Positions 1 to 11,104 of a DNA stretch of 64,000 nucleotides are shown piece by piece. The translations under genes were made by a program, and so were the position numbers. The first letter of the stretch is position 1, and each line of letters starts with the position of its first letter. This stretch comes from Kwoniella bestiolae CBS 10118 (lineage: Eukaryota; Basidiomycota; Tremellomycetes; Tremellales; Cryptococcaceae): contig NC_089246.1 of assembly GCF_000512585.2 (NCBI RefSeq), forward strand, positions 1,116,001 through 1,180,000. Direction: 5' to 3'. Below the pieces are notes generated by a model. That model saw only the letters and a list, made by a program, of their open reading frames with translations. It did no database searches and was not told the origin of the DNA.

Positions 1-1254
1 CTTGACCAGGAAAAATAATGCCCGACGTAAAGAAGCTGCAGAGGCAAAGTAGGTCGACTTGACTTGCTCGAAAGTAAGGCAAATACCTTTGCTGACGGTA
101 TTCTACAGAGCCGAGGAAGTAGTCGATGCATCCGAAGCCGCACAAATAATGGCTATCGAGAAGACCTTCCACGATCTTTACGACCAGGATCCAAAGGAAA
201 TCAAGCATCCAGATAAGAAGAAGAAGGGATTAACGGTGGTCGAGGTGAGTTTTCATAGCGACTGACCTAAGCTGACGGACTCCAGAGCTACGATATTCTG
301 CCCGATATGCACAGCTGGGAGAACTCCTATGCTCTCGTTAGATTCCCTGAACGGCCTTCAGCAGCGACAGTCATTGTCAGTCGATTCGTTTCTTTAACCA
401 GGAAAGGGAAAGAGACTCGAGCTGATCAAAACCTATGCTCGTGCTATCAGAACCCCGCCGCCACCGCATCATCACCTCGTCTAGCCAAAGCCATCCTAAG
501 ACCGATAAGAGAGGATGAAGATCAGCAGATGATCGAGTTTTATTTACCGAAAGAGGAGGATCTCACGAATTTGGAGGATGCTTATGAAAGAGCGATTCCC
601 ACCGAGGAAGTGGAAAATGTCTACGCCGTCTCGCAAGAGGATCCCAACGATCCTGCATTAGCTGCGATATTCCCGGTGAGTAAATTGGCCATGTTTAGGA
701 GCACACCTGACAACCCTATAGCACGCACACTACGACCGTATCCGGATGTACGAGGTCCTCTCGGCTGCACCGCCCACAAAGGAGCTGTTGATTTCATTCC
801 AGGAGGACGAAGAAGATCAAGGGAAAGATGAGGAAAGTGATAGCGAAGAACCACCGAAGAAGAGGAGAAAAGGTGTTTATTATCACGAGATCAACTTCAG
901 AACTCTGTTGCGAAAGACGAGAGCGAAGGTGAGTACTTTTAATTGGATATGTATGGCCACTCCCACTGACGTGTCCTGTAGCGACGAGAGGAAGTTGCGG
1001 TCTCGGCAGATTTGTGGGACAAGGCTGTTGTTGGGTATCGACAACCTGCGGAGAGTGATCGAAAACAACGGGAAATGGAACACGCTCAAGTGTCGGATCC
1101 AACTTGGGCCAACGAGGAACTGAGGAAGCTGAGGGGTGGGGATAACATGGCTGAGCTGCAGGGAGAAGCGATACAGGATGAAGATGTGGAGTTGGATGAG
1201 GAGGCCCAGAAGTTGGAAGCAGCTGTGCATGAGGAGGACGCAGATGAGGATTGA
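1..1254 (+). CDS. PAF1: PAF1 subunit of the RNA polymerase II Paf1 complex (5' end outside window)
   Basis: The product is a subunit of the Paf1 complex, which rides with elongating RNA polymerase II and supports H2B ubiquitylation and H3K4/K36 methylation. Exons read as 1-48, 109-244, 286-675, 722-928 and 982-1254, all with GT-AG introns and in-frame joins. Family hallmarks are a helical AAQIMAIEKTF segment, a HSWENSYALVRFPERP block, MIEFYLPKEED, an RIRMYEVLS stretch, and the late GVYYHEINFRTLL motif that corresponds to the GVxYNE block of animal PAF1. The C-terminus is acidic, as usual in this family. Residues between RPSAATVI and RLAKAILRP are less conserved and may hide one more in-frame intron that I could not place. 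The start codon lies upstream of the window. It is tail to tail with NBP35, with 113 bp between the stop codons. Confidence 0.85.
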
Positions 1255-1367
1255 TTGGTCATCTAGCTATTTTGTATTTTGTACATGTATCTTGAAATGG
1301 ATGATGATCCATACCGCTATATGAGATAAAATGCATACAACCATGATGTGATATAATCAACAATGCT

Positions 1368-2608
1368 CTATTCATCTCCCAGAAGCTCTCTTATCCTCTG
1401 TACGATATCCAGATAAGCTATCGTCGCAGGACTATCAGGGTACTCGTCCAAAAAGCTGATCCCCTGATCGCATGTCATTCCGATCCTAGGATCGAGCGGT
1501 ACTTTGCCCAACAATTCTATTCCTAGTTCCTTGCCCATAGCCTCTGCTCCGCCGGTCGTAGGAGCGAATATCTGATTCTCATTCTTACATTTAGGGCAAA
1601 CGAACCCAGACATGTTTTCCACCAGTCCCAAGATGGGTATTCCGACTTTGCGACAGAAGTCTATCTCCTTTCTGACATCCTGTAAAGCTACTTCCTGCGG
1701 CGTAGTGACCAATACAGCTCCGTCTATACCCGTTTCTTTGAGATACTGGACGATCGAGAGATGTTCATCCGACGTTCCAGGTGGGGTATCCACGACCATA
1801 TAATCTAGATCTCCCCATTCGACATCCTTCAGGAACTGCTTTATCAGCCCGTTCTTCTTGGGCCCTCGCCATATGACAGCGTCAGAGTTGGAAGGCAGTA
1901 AAAATCCGATAGACATGACAGCGAGGTTATCGAGGGCGTAAGCTGGGGACCAGCCTGAAGAAGAGGTATGGATGGTGGAGGATGATAAGCCCATTAAGAG
2001 TGGTATGGATGGTCCACATATGTCTATATCCATTATACCGGTCTATAACACATATCAGCGAAAGCTAGCCAAACGATAATGGTGACATTGCACTCACTTG
2101 ACACTCCTCGTCCGCAGCTAGGGCCCATGATAACCCAGCTGAGAAAGTACTTTTCCCAACTCCGCCTTTACCCGACAATACCAATACCTTCCTCTTGACA
2201 GATTTCATCCTCTCTCGGATCAATGGTAAGTCAGGATCTGGGCCTTTTGGTCCTTCTGCGCAGACAGATTGATTGGGGCATCCTTCACACGCATCTGCTT
2301 TTCCTGCTTGGGTTGACTCGACACCCTATGTGGTGAATCAATTAATCGTTAGCTCTATACGTACAGCGGGGAGAAACCAAGCCCGTGGACGGGGTGGATG
2401 CGAGAGAGCAAGTGGATGATGCAAGAGATTCGGTAACATGAAGTGGAGTGGGAGAGGACGGGAGAGGAAGGATGAGAAAGGGAGGGCAAGTACAACTTAC
2501 GGGACAGTGTTCCGGCGCGTTATCTGGAACCGAGGAGGGAAGGACGGTAGACGTTGGCCCGAGTGGGAGGGGCGAAGGTGGTGGTAGAGGAGCTTGTACA
2601 GCTATCAT
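1368..2608 (-). CDS. NBP35: Cytosolic Fe-S cluster assembly P-loop ATPase NBP35
   Basis: This is a MRP/NBP35-family scaffold ATPase of the cytosolic iron-sulfur assembly (CIA) machinery, which with CFD1 builds [4Fe-4S] clusters for transfer to cytosolic and nuclear proteins. Three exons, 2608-2501, 2325-2098 and 2042-1368, give 336 aa. The N-terminus carries the NBP35-specific C-x13-C-x2-C-x5-C motif (EHCP...ACEGCPNQSVC), which CFD1 lacks; exon 1 supplies only the first cysteine. Walker A follows as SGKGGVGKST, then MDIDICGPSIP, VVDTPPGTSDEH (Walker B region), and the C-terminal cluster-binding FVCPKC. The first 36 residues are proline-rich. The start is the first ATG of the proline-rich exon, and the Cys motif is only recovered with this exon joined. 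It lies head to tail behind the phosphoketolase gene. Confidence 0.95.
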
Positions 2609-2797
2609 TTTGTCTTGTCTATTTGAGAAACAAGAGTAAAAAACAAAAGCAAAATACAAATCCACTCCAACTTTTTTATGCTGACTGATCAAACACAGAG
2701 ACAGTGAACGGCTTCGGCCGTTTGCCACCCGGAATCAATTTTACCGTCGTGATACATGTACATTTGACTACTACTGGTTCTATGAAAAACTACATAA

Positions 2798-5700
2798 TTA
2801 TGCTGAACCCTCTTCAAGCTCAGATATCTCACCACACCAGGCTGGATCCTCTCCATGCTCTTTGGTGTATCTATCGTGAAGGACAAGTTGATGTTGCCAG
2901 AAGCTTGACAGCTCGTGAGCTCGGATACCAATAGGGTGGTTGGGTTGATCTCTGGAGACACGTTGGACAGCCACATCGGCAAGCGTGTATCTGGAGGTGT
3001 TGTTGAGTCGTAACATGGACCAGGGAGTGGTGGTTGTACCTTCTTCAATGTATCCGAGGATATCAAACTGGGAAGTTGAGGATCAGCCGGGGAATATCAA
3101 ATATCTCGTGGGTGAACTCACTCTGGATCTACCGACATGAGCATTTCGGTTGAACAGCAGACTAGCCATATCTTTGGGATAACCATGGAAGTTGATGATG
3201 ACGGGCTTGTCAGCGGTGAATAAGCTGTCAAATGCGTCTTGAGTGAGCGCATGTGGATGAGCACCGATAGCTCCGAGGATCAACAGGTCGTTGATGTTGA
3301 CAACTCGAACTCGAACACCATTGTTTCGTAAAATGGCGGCAGCGGCAATGACTTCGAAGGTGACTTCGACACCGCATCCGACTAGAACGATGTCTGGGTT
3401 TTTGCCGCCATCAGAAGAATAATTGGTCCAAACAGAAGCACCGGCAATGCAATGTCGCTCGGCCTGAGAATGGCAATTAGTGTTTGAAAACGTCTCGTAG
3501 AACAGAAAACCCACCTCATCCGCAGTAAGCCAGCCTTGGGTAGGATTCTTGGAACCGATCACGAGATTGATGTCTGTCCAGTCAGCGCGAAGCCCTTTAG
3601 AAGTAAAACTCACTATTTTTCGATCTCAGACAGTGATCAATGGTGCTGACACTACAGTTGGCATCGGCAGGCAAATAGATCCTTGCGAGATGTCGAGGAA
3701 GCCCAATGAATGACCCGATCAACTGAGTGCAATCGTTGGCTTTTAGCAATGACTATTAATGGTAAACGGATCATCACTCACTCCTGGGTTTTGATGAGAG
3801 TAACCATTGTGTTCTTGTCTCCAAAGGGTACTACGAGGATCGGTTAATTGGAGACCACGCTGTCTGCAATCCTACTTACCTCGTTTCAATGTAAGTCAAG
3901 CCCGCGACATCGCCTCTCCATTTGGTGTCGAGAGCCATTTTGACGAATTTGGCGTATTGCTACATGGTTGTCAGCTGAAAGTAGGAGAAGGTTGACTTCA
4001 ACTCACCTCGATCATGGTCTGCACGATACCCAGGAAACTATCGAATTCGTTGGATTAGCCAATTGCTTAATACGTTGTGACCAAGCTCACCTCTCGTATG
4101 ACGGGAAAAGAGCATGTCGACCGGTAAGGGTGTAGCCCTGCATCCATCCTTGTAGAGTGTGCTCAGAAAGCATCTCGATGACTCGTCCACCGTTGTTTGC
4201 GGTCTGAACGTTATCAGTGAGATGTGACAAACAAACTGAGGAGCTTGCTTACCTCTGGATCCCACTGGAAATTTCGATGACTGACTTGTAAAGTTTCGTC
4301 AAGTTTGTTACTGGTGATTTCATCGGGAGAGAAAATTCGGAAGCTGGTGGGGTTTTGCTTGATGATTTCGGCTACGTAAGAACCCACGCTAATGGAACAT
4401 ATTGTCAGATCGGATACAGGCAAGTTGGGCTGGAGGACTCACGCTTTCATATTCGACACAGGTTCATCGAGCTTGTGAGTGAAATCTTTCCAATCAGGTG
4501 CTTTCAGAGGTTGGAAGCCTCGGTACGTGGCCTGTACGTTCGTCAGCACGTGACTAGCCACCTCGACAATCAACTCACATCCACCATACCCATACGCCTT
4601 TGTTGGTCCTTGGGGATAATTCGAAGGGCGACATCATCGATGATACCAGATGCCTTGTTCACTGAATTGTGTGCTTTGGAAGCGCCCGAGTCGACTTCTG
4701 TGTGGAAAAGTTCATGTGGACCATACGATTTGAGCCATTTTTGAAGGAGTCCGAATTCCTTATCATCGTTAGCGGCCTCTGGCAGTGGGACTGAAATGCA
4801 GGACGATCAGCGATTGAGTACACGCAATCTGCGTGTCCGGCCTCACCTTGATGGGCTCTCCAACTGCCTTCGATGGGGTTACCGGCTGACTTTCTAGGTC
4901 CAGTCCAGCCTTTAGGCGTTCTCATTACGATCAAAGGCCATCGAGGCTTGGTGATGGGTTTACCGGATCTGGCAGCGGTTTGAATCTTCTTGATTTCTTG
5001 GTATGCCCACTCCATTGAAACAGCCATATCATAGTTGATAGCGGTATCATGCTCGTGATCGGAAGTGGCTCCTTGGTATTCCACGATCCTGACTTGATAA
5101 CCGTACCCGGTGAAAAGGCAGGCAACCTGGTTGTCAGCGGCATCAAGATTCGCAATGACTCACCTCTAGATCATCCATCGTACCAGGGATCGTCCTCTCG
5201 CCGATCTAAGGAGGGATGATCAGTCTTGACTCAGGAGCTGTGAATCCGATCATGCTCACCTTGAAACCATTTAGATGAAGGATAGGCAGAACGGCACCGC
5301 TTTCTGCGGGATCGAGGTACTGCAAGTGTTATGTTCAGCAGGGGCAAAACCATTGAGAGAGCATGAAACATACCTTGTGTGCATGCCACGCAGTAGCCGT
5401 CGGCCCAGTCTCACTTTCTCCGTCTCCGATAACAGCGACTGTGATGTGATCGGGTTTATCCATGACACTTCCGTATGCCACCGCCAAGCAGTAACCGAGC
5501 TCACCACCTTCATGGATCGCACCAGGTGTTTCGGCATTGACATGACTGGGGAACCCTCCAGGAAGAGAAAACGCTCGGATGAATGACTCGAGACCTTCTC
5601 TTGACATTGGGTATTCGGGGTAGAATCGAGTGATAGCTCCTTCCATGAACAGAGTTGAGAGAAGAGCGGGGGCACCGTGTCCTGGACCGGTCAAGAACAT

Positions 5701-6227
5701 GAAGTATGGTGCAGCTTCATCGCTCTCATGCTGTGTGATGAGGTTGTTGGTGTGGGCGTAAGCGAAGTTGAGACCTGGACATGTACCCTATCATGACGAT
5801 GTCAGTACTGCCGGTAAAATCCGTTCATCCCACTCACCCAGTGGCCTAAGAGACGTTTCTTGACGTCTTCGGTCTTCAGCTCTCTAGTGAGGAGACCATT
5901 ATCTCGGAGGAAAATCTATCTATTCGTCAGCTCAGTTGGTTCGACTTGTTACGCGGCACTCACTTGTGCTGCAGACCTATAGAGCGGTTGATCAGCGAGA
6001 ATTGCATGGAAGTGTGGGATCAAGCTGACTTACAGGTAGTTGGCCGTGCGCTGATAAGCAAGAATACCTTCTAAATCGAAAGACTTGTTGCTTTTTAGCT
6101 CATCTATGTTGCTATCTAAATTGACGAGTAGCTGTCTGACCAGATCTTCAGGTAAAGAAGAAGCTTTAGGAGCAGTGACAGAATCAAATTTCCCGGTTGC
6201 CGACGATGCGAGACCTGTCGTTGCCAT
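2798..6227 (-). CDS. XFP: Xylulose-5-phosphate/fructose-6-phosphate phosphoketolase
   Basis: The enzyme is thiamine-diphosphate dependent and cleaves xylulose-5-phosphate (and often fructose-6-phosphate) with phosphate to acetyl phosphate plus a sugar phosphate, bypassing part of glycolysis in the cytosol. Many short introns split a protein of roughly 830-870 aa, close to the family norm of about 800. From the N-terminus one sees LAYQRTANYL, LLGHWGTCPGLNFAYAH, FLTGPGHGAPA, AFSLPGGFPSH, the ThDP-binding VIGDGESETGP, HLDPAESGAVLPILHLNG, VEYQGATSDHEHDTA and VMRTPKGWTGP. The C-terminal domain has IVLVGCGVEVTFE, ADKPVIINFHGYPKD and NHPIGIRAHELSSFWQHQ. The start at 6227 gives MATTGLAS, 36 residues before the conserved block. 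In ascomycetes and basidiomycetes this family is thought to be of bacterial origin; intron density here says any transfer is old. It shares a promoter with RAM2. Confidence 0.93.
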
Positions 6228-6734
6228 TATTGCTACAGTGATTTTCGTGTGTGAGGTGATACAGTGAGTGTTAGGGAGAAGGTACAACCGAAAAGGAGGG
6301 TGTGATAATTATGTGTGAATGCTGACATTTATACTCGACCACGCATCTCTTCTATCAAGGTGAGTGTCATCGCTCGTTCTCGTTCATCTGTTTCCAACTT
6401 TTTATTTTGGGCATCAATCATTAATCATGACAACACAACGACGTCATATCAGGCACTTGTATCAGTCACCGTGTACATATAGTAAAAGTCGTTACATCAT
6501 CAGTTTCATTGGAATAGGATGGGTTAGAACTGACACTGTAATGAGTTTGTAATCAAGCTGTGATTGAATCTGTGATGCCAGGGTTTAGAGTGAAACACGT
6601 TACAGTCGCTTATTGTTCTTTTGTGATTGTGTATATGCCCTCCACTTGCTCTCTTCACCTCCTACACATATAAAGCGCTTTCATTGTTTTTCAACTCGTC
6701 TCATTCAATCTCAACTGACCTACATACAGTCATA
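6228..6734. promoter_or_regulatory. Divergent promoter, phosphoketolase / RAM2
   Basis: This 507 bp spacer lies between the start codons of the phosphoketolase (minus) and RAM2 (plus). A TATAAA lies at 6669-6674, about 60 bp before the RAM2 start, and is the best core promoter element in the interval. I see no coding potential here. Confidence 0.5.
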
Positions 6735-8059
6735 ATGGTATTTTCGGATCCCTTCCGCATGACTGAGGTTCAACTGACTTCCCCATGCAGTCAGTAGCGA
6801 CTTCTTCGTACATCCCGCTCGGGGAGCGTAATTTATGGAACGACATCAAACCTATAGCCCAGGATGACGGACCGAATCCCGTGGTACCAATCATGTATTC
6901 CGAGGAGTGTGAGTGTGAAGCTCTGAGAATTCCTCCGTTGCTGATCTCACTGGCAGACCGCGATGCGATGGACTACTTCCGAGCTATCGCTGCGTCGGAA
7001 GAGCGATCCGAGCGAGTTTTAGAGTTGACAGAGACGATTATACGTATGAATCCGGCTCATTACACCGTGTGGTATGTCGGGTGACTTCATTCAGGTGACA
7101 CTAGCTGACTACCACTCAGGCAATACCGTATGGCAACGCTACTTGCTCTGAAGAAGGATTTAGAGGAGGAACTGCAGTTGATGAACGAGTTTGCTATACA
7201 GAATCTCAAGAGCTATCAGGTGTGGTGAGTGTGATTTCACTAGCTCGTCGAGGACAGCTGATTGACGAAAGATTCATAGGCATCATCGTCTTCTACTTCT
7301 AACACATATCTCCCCTCAAGACCCATCTTTCGAAATCGAATACATCCATCAATCCCTTCTACCCGACCCAAAGAACTATCATACCTGGGCATACCTCCAT
7401 TGGCTGTATTCGCACTTCTACACACTAGGCAGGATCAGCGAGAAGCAGTGGCAGGACGAGCTGAGATGGTGCGAGGAGATGTTGAAAGTTGACGGAAGGA
7501 ATAATAGTGCTTGGAGTTGGAGGTGGTATCTGAGAGTGTCAAGGCCAGGTGCCGAGACGGCGAAGGACGGGTTGAAGGATGATTTGAAGTGAGTCAGTCG
7601 CGAGATGCTCGTGGCCAGATGCTGATGCTCTAGTGCAGTTATGCTCTTAAAGCTATTCACTTGATTCCTCACAACGTGTCAGCGTGGAATTATCTTAGAG
7701 GGTGAGCCGAAAAGAGCCGTCCGTCTGAAGCGAGTACTAAGACCTTTACTCTTAGGCTTCTTCGTCACTTCAGACTCCCTTTGACTCCTCTGCTTCCTGC
7801 TATTCTCCCTTATACTGCTCGACCATCGTCGGAAGTACCAGAAACACCGGAAGGATTCGACTTCGCGACTGCCTCTTCGCCTTTACCCAGAGATACTCCC
7901 CTGCCTGTACCACTGGCTCTCGAATATCTCGGAGACGCCTTGGTGGAGCAGGGCTCCAACGCAGAAGCGGGTGAAGTGTTCTCCGAGCTCAGCTCGCATT
8001 ATGACAAGATGCGGGCAGGATATTGGGAATACAGGAGAAGGGAATGTGTAGAGGAATAG
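6735..8059 (+). CDS. RAM2: Protein farnesyltransferase/geranylgeranyltransferase type I alpha subunit
   Basis: This is the shared alpha subunit of farnesyltransferase and GGTase-I, which prenylate CaaX proteins such as Ras and Rho in the cytosol. The protein is about 330 aa with tandem PFTA repeats: LTETIIRMNPAHYTVWQYR, SYQVWHHRLLLL, NYHTWAYLHWLY, NNSAWSWRWYLR and NVSAWNYLRGLL. The conserved N-terminal block reads MYSEEYRDAMDYFRA once a 5' GT-AG intron in it is removed. Start choice: ATG at 6735 followed by GTATTT, a CTGAC branch site and ATGCAG ending at 6790 makes a first exon holding only the start codon, joined in frame to TCAGTAGCG. The alternative is an unspliced ATG at 6785 giving MQSVATSS; both keep the frame. 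I prefer the spliced form because this intron matches its neighbours in length (53 nt) and branch site. Confidence 0.9.
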
Positions 8060-8303
8060 GTCTCACAGCAGTTTTATGTAGTCTTGGGTATCCTTTGTGC
8101 ATGTACTTTAAGCTCTTGACAAATTGAACCTCGTGATCACATCGCGCGACAGCGAAAGTGTGGTTATCAGAAACATACCTAGACCGCTCTGCGGAGGCAG
8201 TGAGCTGAAGTTCGGCTATCATCCTAGAAGCCGCCGTACGGTTGTGTTGCCTCGATCTTTCTGTCTCTTCCACTTCATACCTTACAATTCTACACCAACC
8301 ATC

Positions 8304-8899
8304 ATGCCATCCGAACGACTCGACCCTTACCTCGGACGCCCATACATCTTGTTCTACCATTGGGAAGTAGACTCCAAAACGCCATTCCACCTGGCATGCA
8401 TGTCCCAATGGTTCGCCTGTGCATTCACCGACCCCGATCATTCTCACTTGACGTTCCCCACTGCAGAACATTACATGATGTATCGTAAGGCCCTCCTGTT
8501 CGATCCGGAAGTAGCAGATGAGATTGCCCGAGCGCCTACGCCGGAAGAGGCCAAAGCGAGGGGAAGGAAGATTAGGAATTTTGATAGGGCCAAATGGGAC
8601 GAGATCAATGATGGTGTGGTGGAGAGGGGGAATTACCTTAAATTTGGGCAGAACGAGAAGTTGAGAGAGGTGATATTGAAAACTGAGGGGAAGACTTTGG
8701 TGGAAGCTAGTCCGACGGATAGGATCTGGGGGATTCAGTATGGAGTGGATGATGCGGAGGGCAAGGAGGATCAGTGGGGGGCGAATAGGTATGTCCGATT
8801 TGCAGGCACTTGGCTCAAACTGATGTGTCTGTTTGCAGAATGGGACTGGCATTGACAAGAGCACGAGATACGTTGGTCAAGGAGCACAAGGGGGTTTAG
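8304..8899 (+). CDS. NADAR (YbiA-like) domain protein
   Basis: Two exons, 8304-8788 and 8839-8899, encode 181 aa that are almost entirely a NADAR/YbiA domain. Visible family features are ILFYHWEVDSKTPF at the N-terminus, the FPTAEHYMMYRKALLF motif, GRKIRNFDRAKWDE, NYLKFGQNEKLREVIL, LVEASPTDRIWGIQYGVDD and a short second exon restoring the ANRMGLALTRARDTLV ending. In bacteria YbiA acts as an N-glycosidase on reactive early riboflavin pathway intermediates, and other NADAR proteins act on ADP-ribose adducts; which applies here cannot be told from sequence. The frame is open upstream to 8124, but that extension is not NADAR-like, so I start at 8304. Its stop is only 34 bp from the M20 gene's stop on the other strand. 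Confidence 0.85.
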
Positions 8900-8933
8900 A
8901 GGAGCACGCGCACTGCAGTCGATTGTAGCAAAA

Positions 8934-10882
8934 CTATTCATGTATCATAGATTCACCTCGAACCACCACATATTCCTTGCAACCTAAAACATCCTCAACC
9001 TCGCCGACCTCTCGCTTGAACTTTTTAAACTCCTTTTTCACCTCTTTCGCAAACGCATCGTCGCTCAGGAATTTGGCACCGATCACGGCAAGCCCTTTAG
9101 CAACTTTCATCGCTAGTCTGTGGGCTTCGGGTTTACCTGCTGATTCGGCGAACCCAGCGGTGTGGTTTCCCGATCCAGTAGGGGAAGGGATCTCAAAGTT
9201 GGGTGCGAAAGCTGGGCATTTGTAGGTGACGTTGCCTGGGGGAGAGGGAATTAGCCGGGGTATAAGGCGTAAGGCAGAAGGTGACTCACCATAATCCGTA
9301 CTAGCCGTTGTCATCCCTGTCATCTCTATCTTGTCACCGAATGTCTGCTCCATGAACGCTTGGTAGGAAAGTGACATGGGTTTGTTGTTCTGGACGTCCG
9401 CGTAGACCTCTGAGGAGGGTGTCAGCGATTTGCGCATCGAAACGTTTGACTGGGGTTGTCAACTAACCTTGATCGGGAGCGGAGACGTCGATTGAGCATC
9501 CGGTAGCTCTGAGTAGGGAGATGGGTAGAGCGGTCAGTAAGCGGATCGAAATGGTCGTGAGGGAAAGGAATTGGGGATGGGGGAGAAGAGGGGGGAGATG
9601 CGGCGCACTCACTCCGCTGCTGCCTTGAAACATGCTATTGTCTTCTTTCTTAGTTCCAAGCAAGCCTTCACATTCAGTGCACGCGTACTGTACGATACTT
9701 TGGCGTCTGCACGATGGGTAGATCAGTATGTGATATTCTCCTTGAAGACCGCTCTTACACTTTGGGATGATGTTCTGCGCCCATGTCTCTGATCCTAGGA
9801 TGATACCGTGGACTCGCATGGTAGGTTCAAGCTGCTGTCTGAGCATTGAGACGGCGGAGTCTGGGGGTAAGGAAGTAAGCAATAGTCTGAGTCAGTACAC
9901 TCAACATACATCCTTGGACAGCGGCATCCAGAGCGTTGATCCCCATCCATGGTGCTGCCTGTTGAGCTGTCAGTATGACCACTATTATTTATGTGAAGAA
10001 ACACTCACACCAGCATGAGCTCCTCGACCATGAAACTCGATCTCAAAGCCGGAGCGAGCGAGGCTAGCGTATGACGTTCAGCTGGAGATCTGTGACAGGT
10101 GACGAGTACTCACGTAGCAGGCCCATCTACCGGACAAGTTCCAGTAAAAGGGTTGGGACCATATCCACCACCAGGATGAGCCATCCCACAAGCATCGAGA
10201 TCGTCGTATACACCTTCGTTGAGAAGTATGACTTTCCCTCCACCTCCTTCTTCCGCGGGCGTACCGATGAGTTTGACTGTACCGGCGATGTTACGTGCTT
10301 TGAGTGCCGCTTTGAGTCCAGCTGCAGCGGCGACTCCGACAACAGCGATAAGGTTGTGTCCACAGGCTACTGGGTTAGCAGGTCTCCCCTGAATCGAGTA
10401 ACTCACCGTGCCCGACCTCGGGTAGAGCGTCAAACTCGGAGTTCAGTCCGAACACCCTTCCTCCTTGTCCGTGCGTGTAGGTGGCTACAAAGGCAGTAGT
10501 AAGGCGACTTGGGTTGCTCAGCTTGAAGCCGAGCTTCTCGAGAGCTTTGAGGAGGTGCTCGTGGGCTTTGCTACGGAGGGATTAGCTCGGTTGAAGTAAG
10601 TATGGAAGGTGTACATACAATTCCTTGAACCCTAGCTCCGGGTTATCTGAAATGGAGGTATATCAGCGTGGTCCATCTAGTCATCTAAATTGACATACCA
10701 TGTATGGCAAGATTCAATGCTCTCATGTCCTTGTCTATCCCATCTATCGCATCGAAGACGGCATCCTGGATCTCATCAGATATAAATGTGGGAGAGTTCG
10801 GCACGAGATCTCTCAGACTGTCGATGGTCTGGTTGACTAGGGTTTGGATGTCGACGGGGAGGTCGGTGGAAGATTGTCTCAT
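8934..10882 (-). CDS. M20 family metallopeptidase/amidohydrolase (PM20D2-like)
   Basis: This looks like a cytosolic M20 zinc hydrolase of the aminoacylase/carboxypeptidase type, closest in layout to PM20D2-like dipeptidases and amidohydrolases. In order one sees FGLNSEFDALPEVGH (first zinc Asp region), ACGHNLIAVVGVAAA, LIGTPAEEGGGGKVIL (the Glu-Glu catalytic/metal pair), GMAHPGG, FHGRGAHA (dimerisation domain), APWMGINALDA, and a late EIPSPTGSGNHTAGFAESAG with the C-terminal metal His. Several introns separate these blocks; the protein is roughly 440-490 aa with no signal peptide. The start at 10882 (MRQSSTDLP) is the ATG closest to a TATATATATA at 10932-10941. The exact substrate cannot be assigned. 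Confidence 0.85.
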
Positions 10883-10930
10883 TTTGAAGCTTTGGCAGAT
10901 GGATTGGGAGAAGGTGAATGCGTGCGAAGG

Positions 10931-10942
10931 GATATATATATG
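10931..10942 (-). promoter_or_regulatory. TATA-like element of the M20 gene
   Basis: An alternating TA run lies about 50 bp upstream of the M20 start codon, inside the 222 bp gap between M20 and the FIST gene. Position and composition fit a core TATA element. Confidence 0.4.
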
Positions 10943-11104
10943 TGGACGTAAAGATAAGCAAGTTGGGTGGGCTCGGTAAACATGGACACGGATATGACCG
11001 ATAGCATGCGGTCGCAATTTGCCGAATTAGTGCAAGCACTTCGGATCTTGGTAATGCATCGCAGGATGGAACATGGCCAAGTCATTATACTTCATGCATA
11101 ACAT

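Noticed and set aside
7989..8864. 291-codon minus-strand frame
   Set aside because: It is antisense to the NADAR gene, whose domain and intron are clear, and it has no recognisable product.
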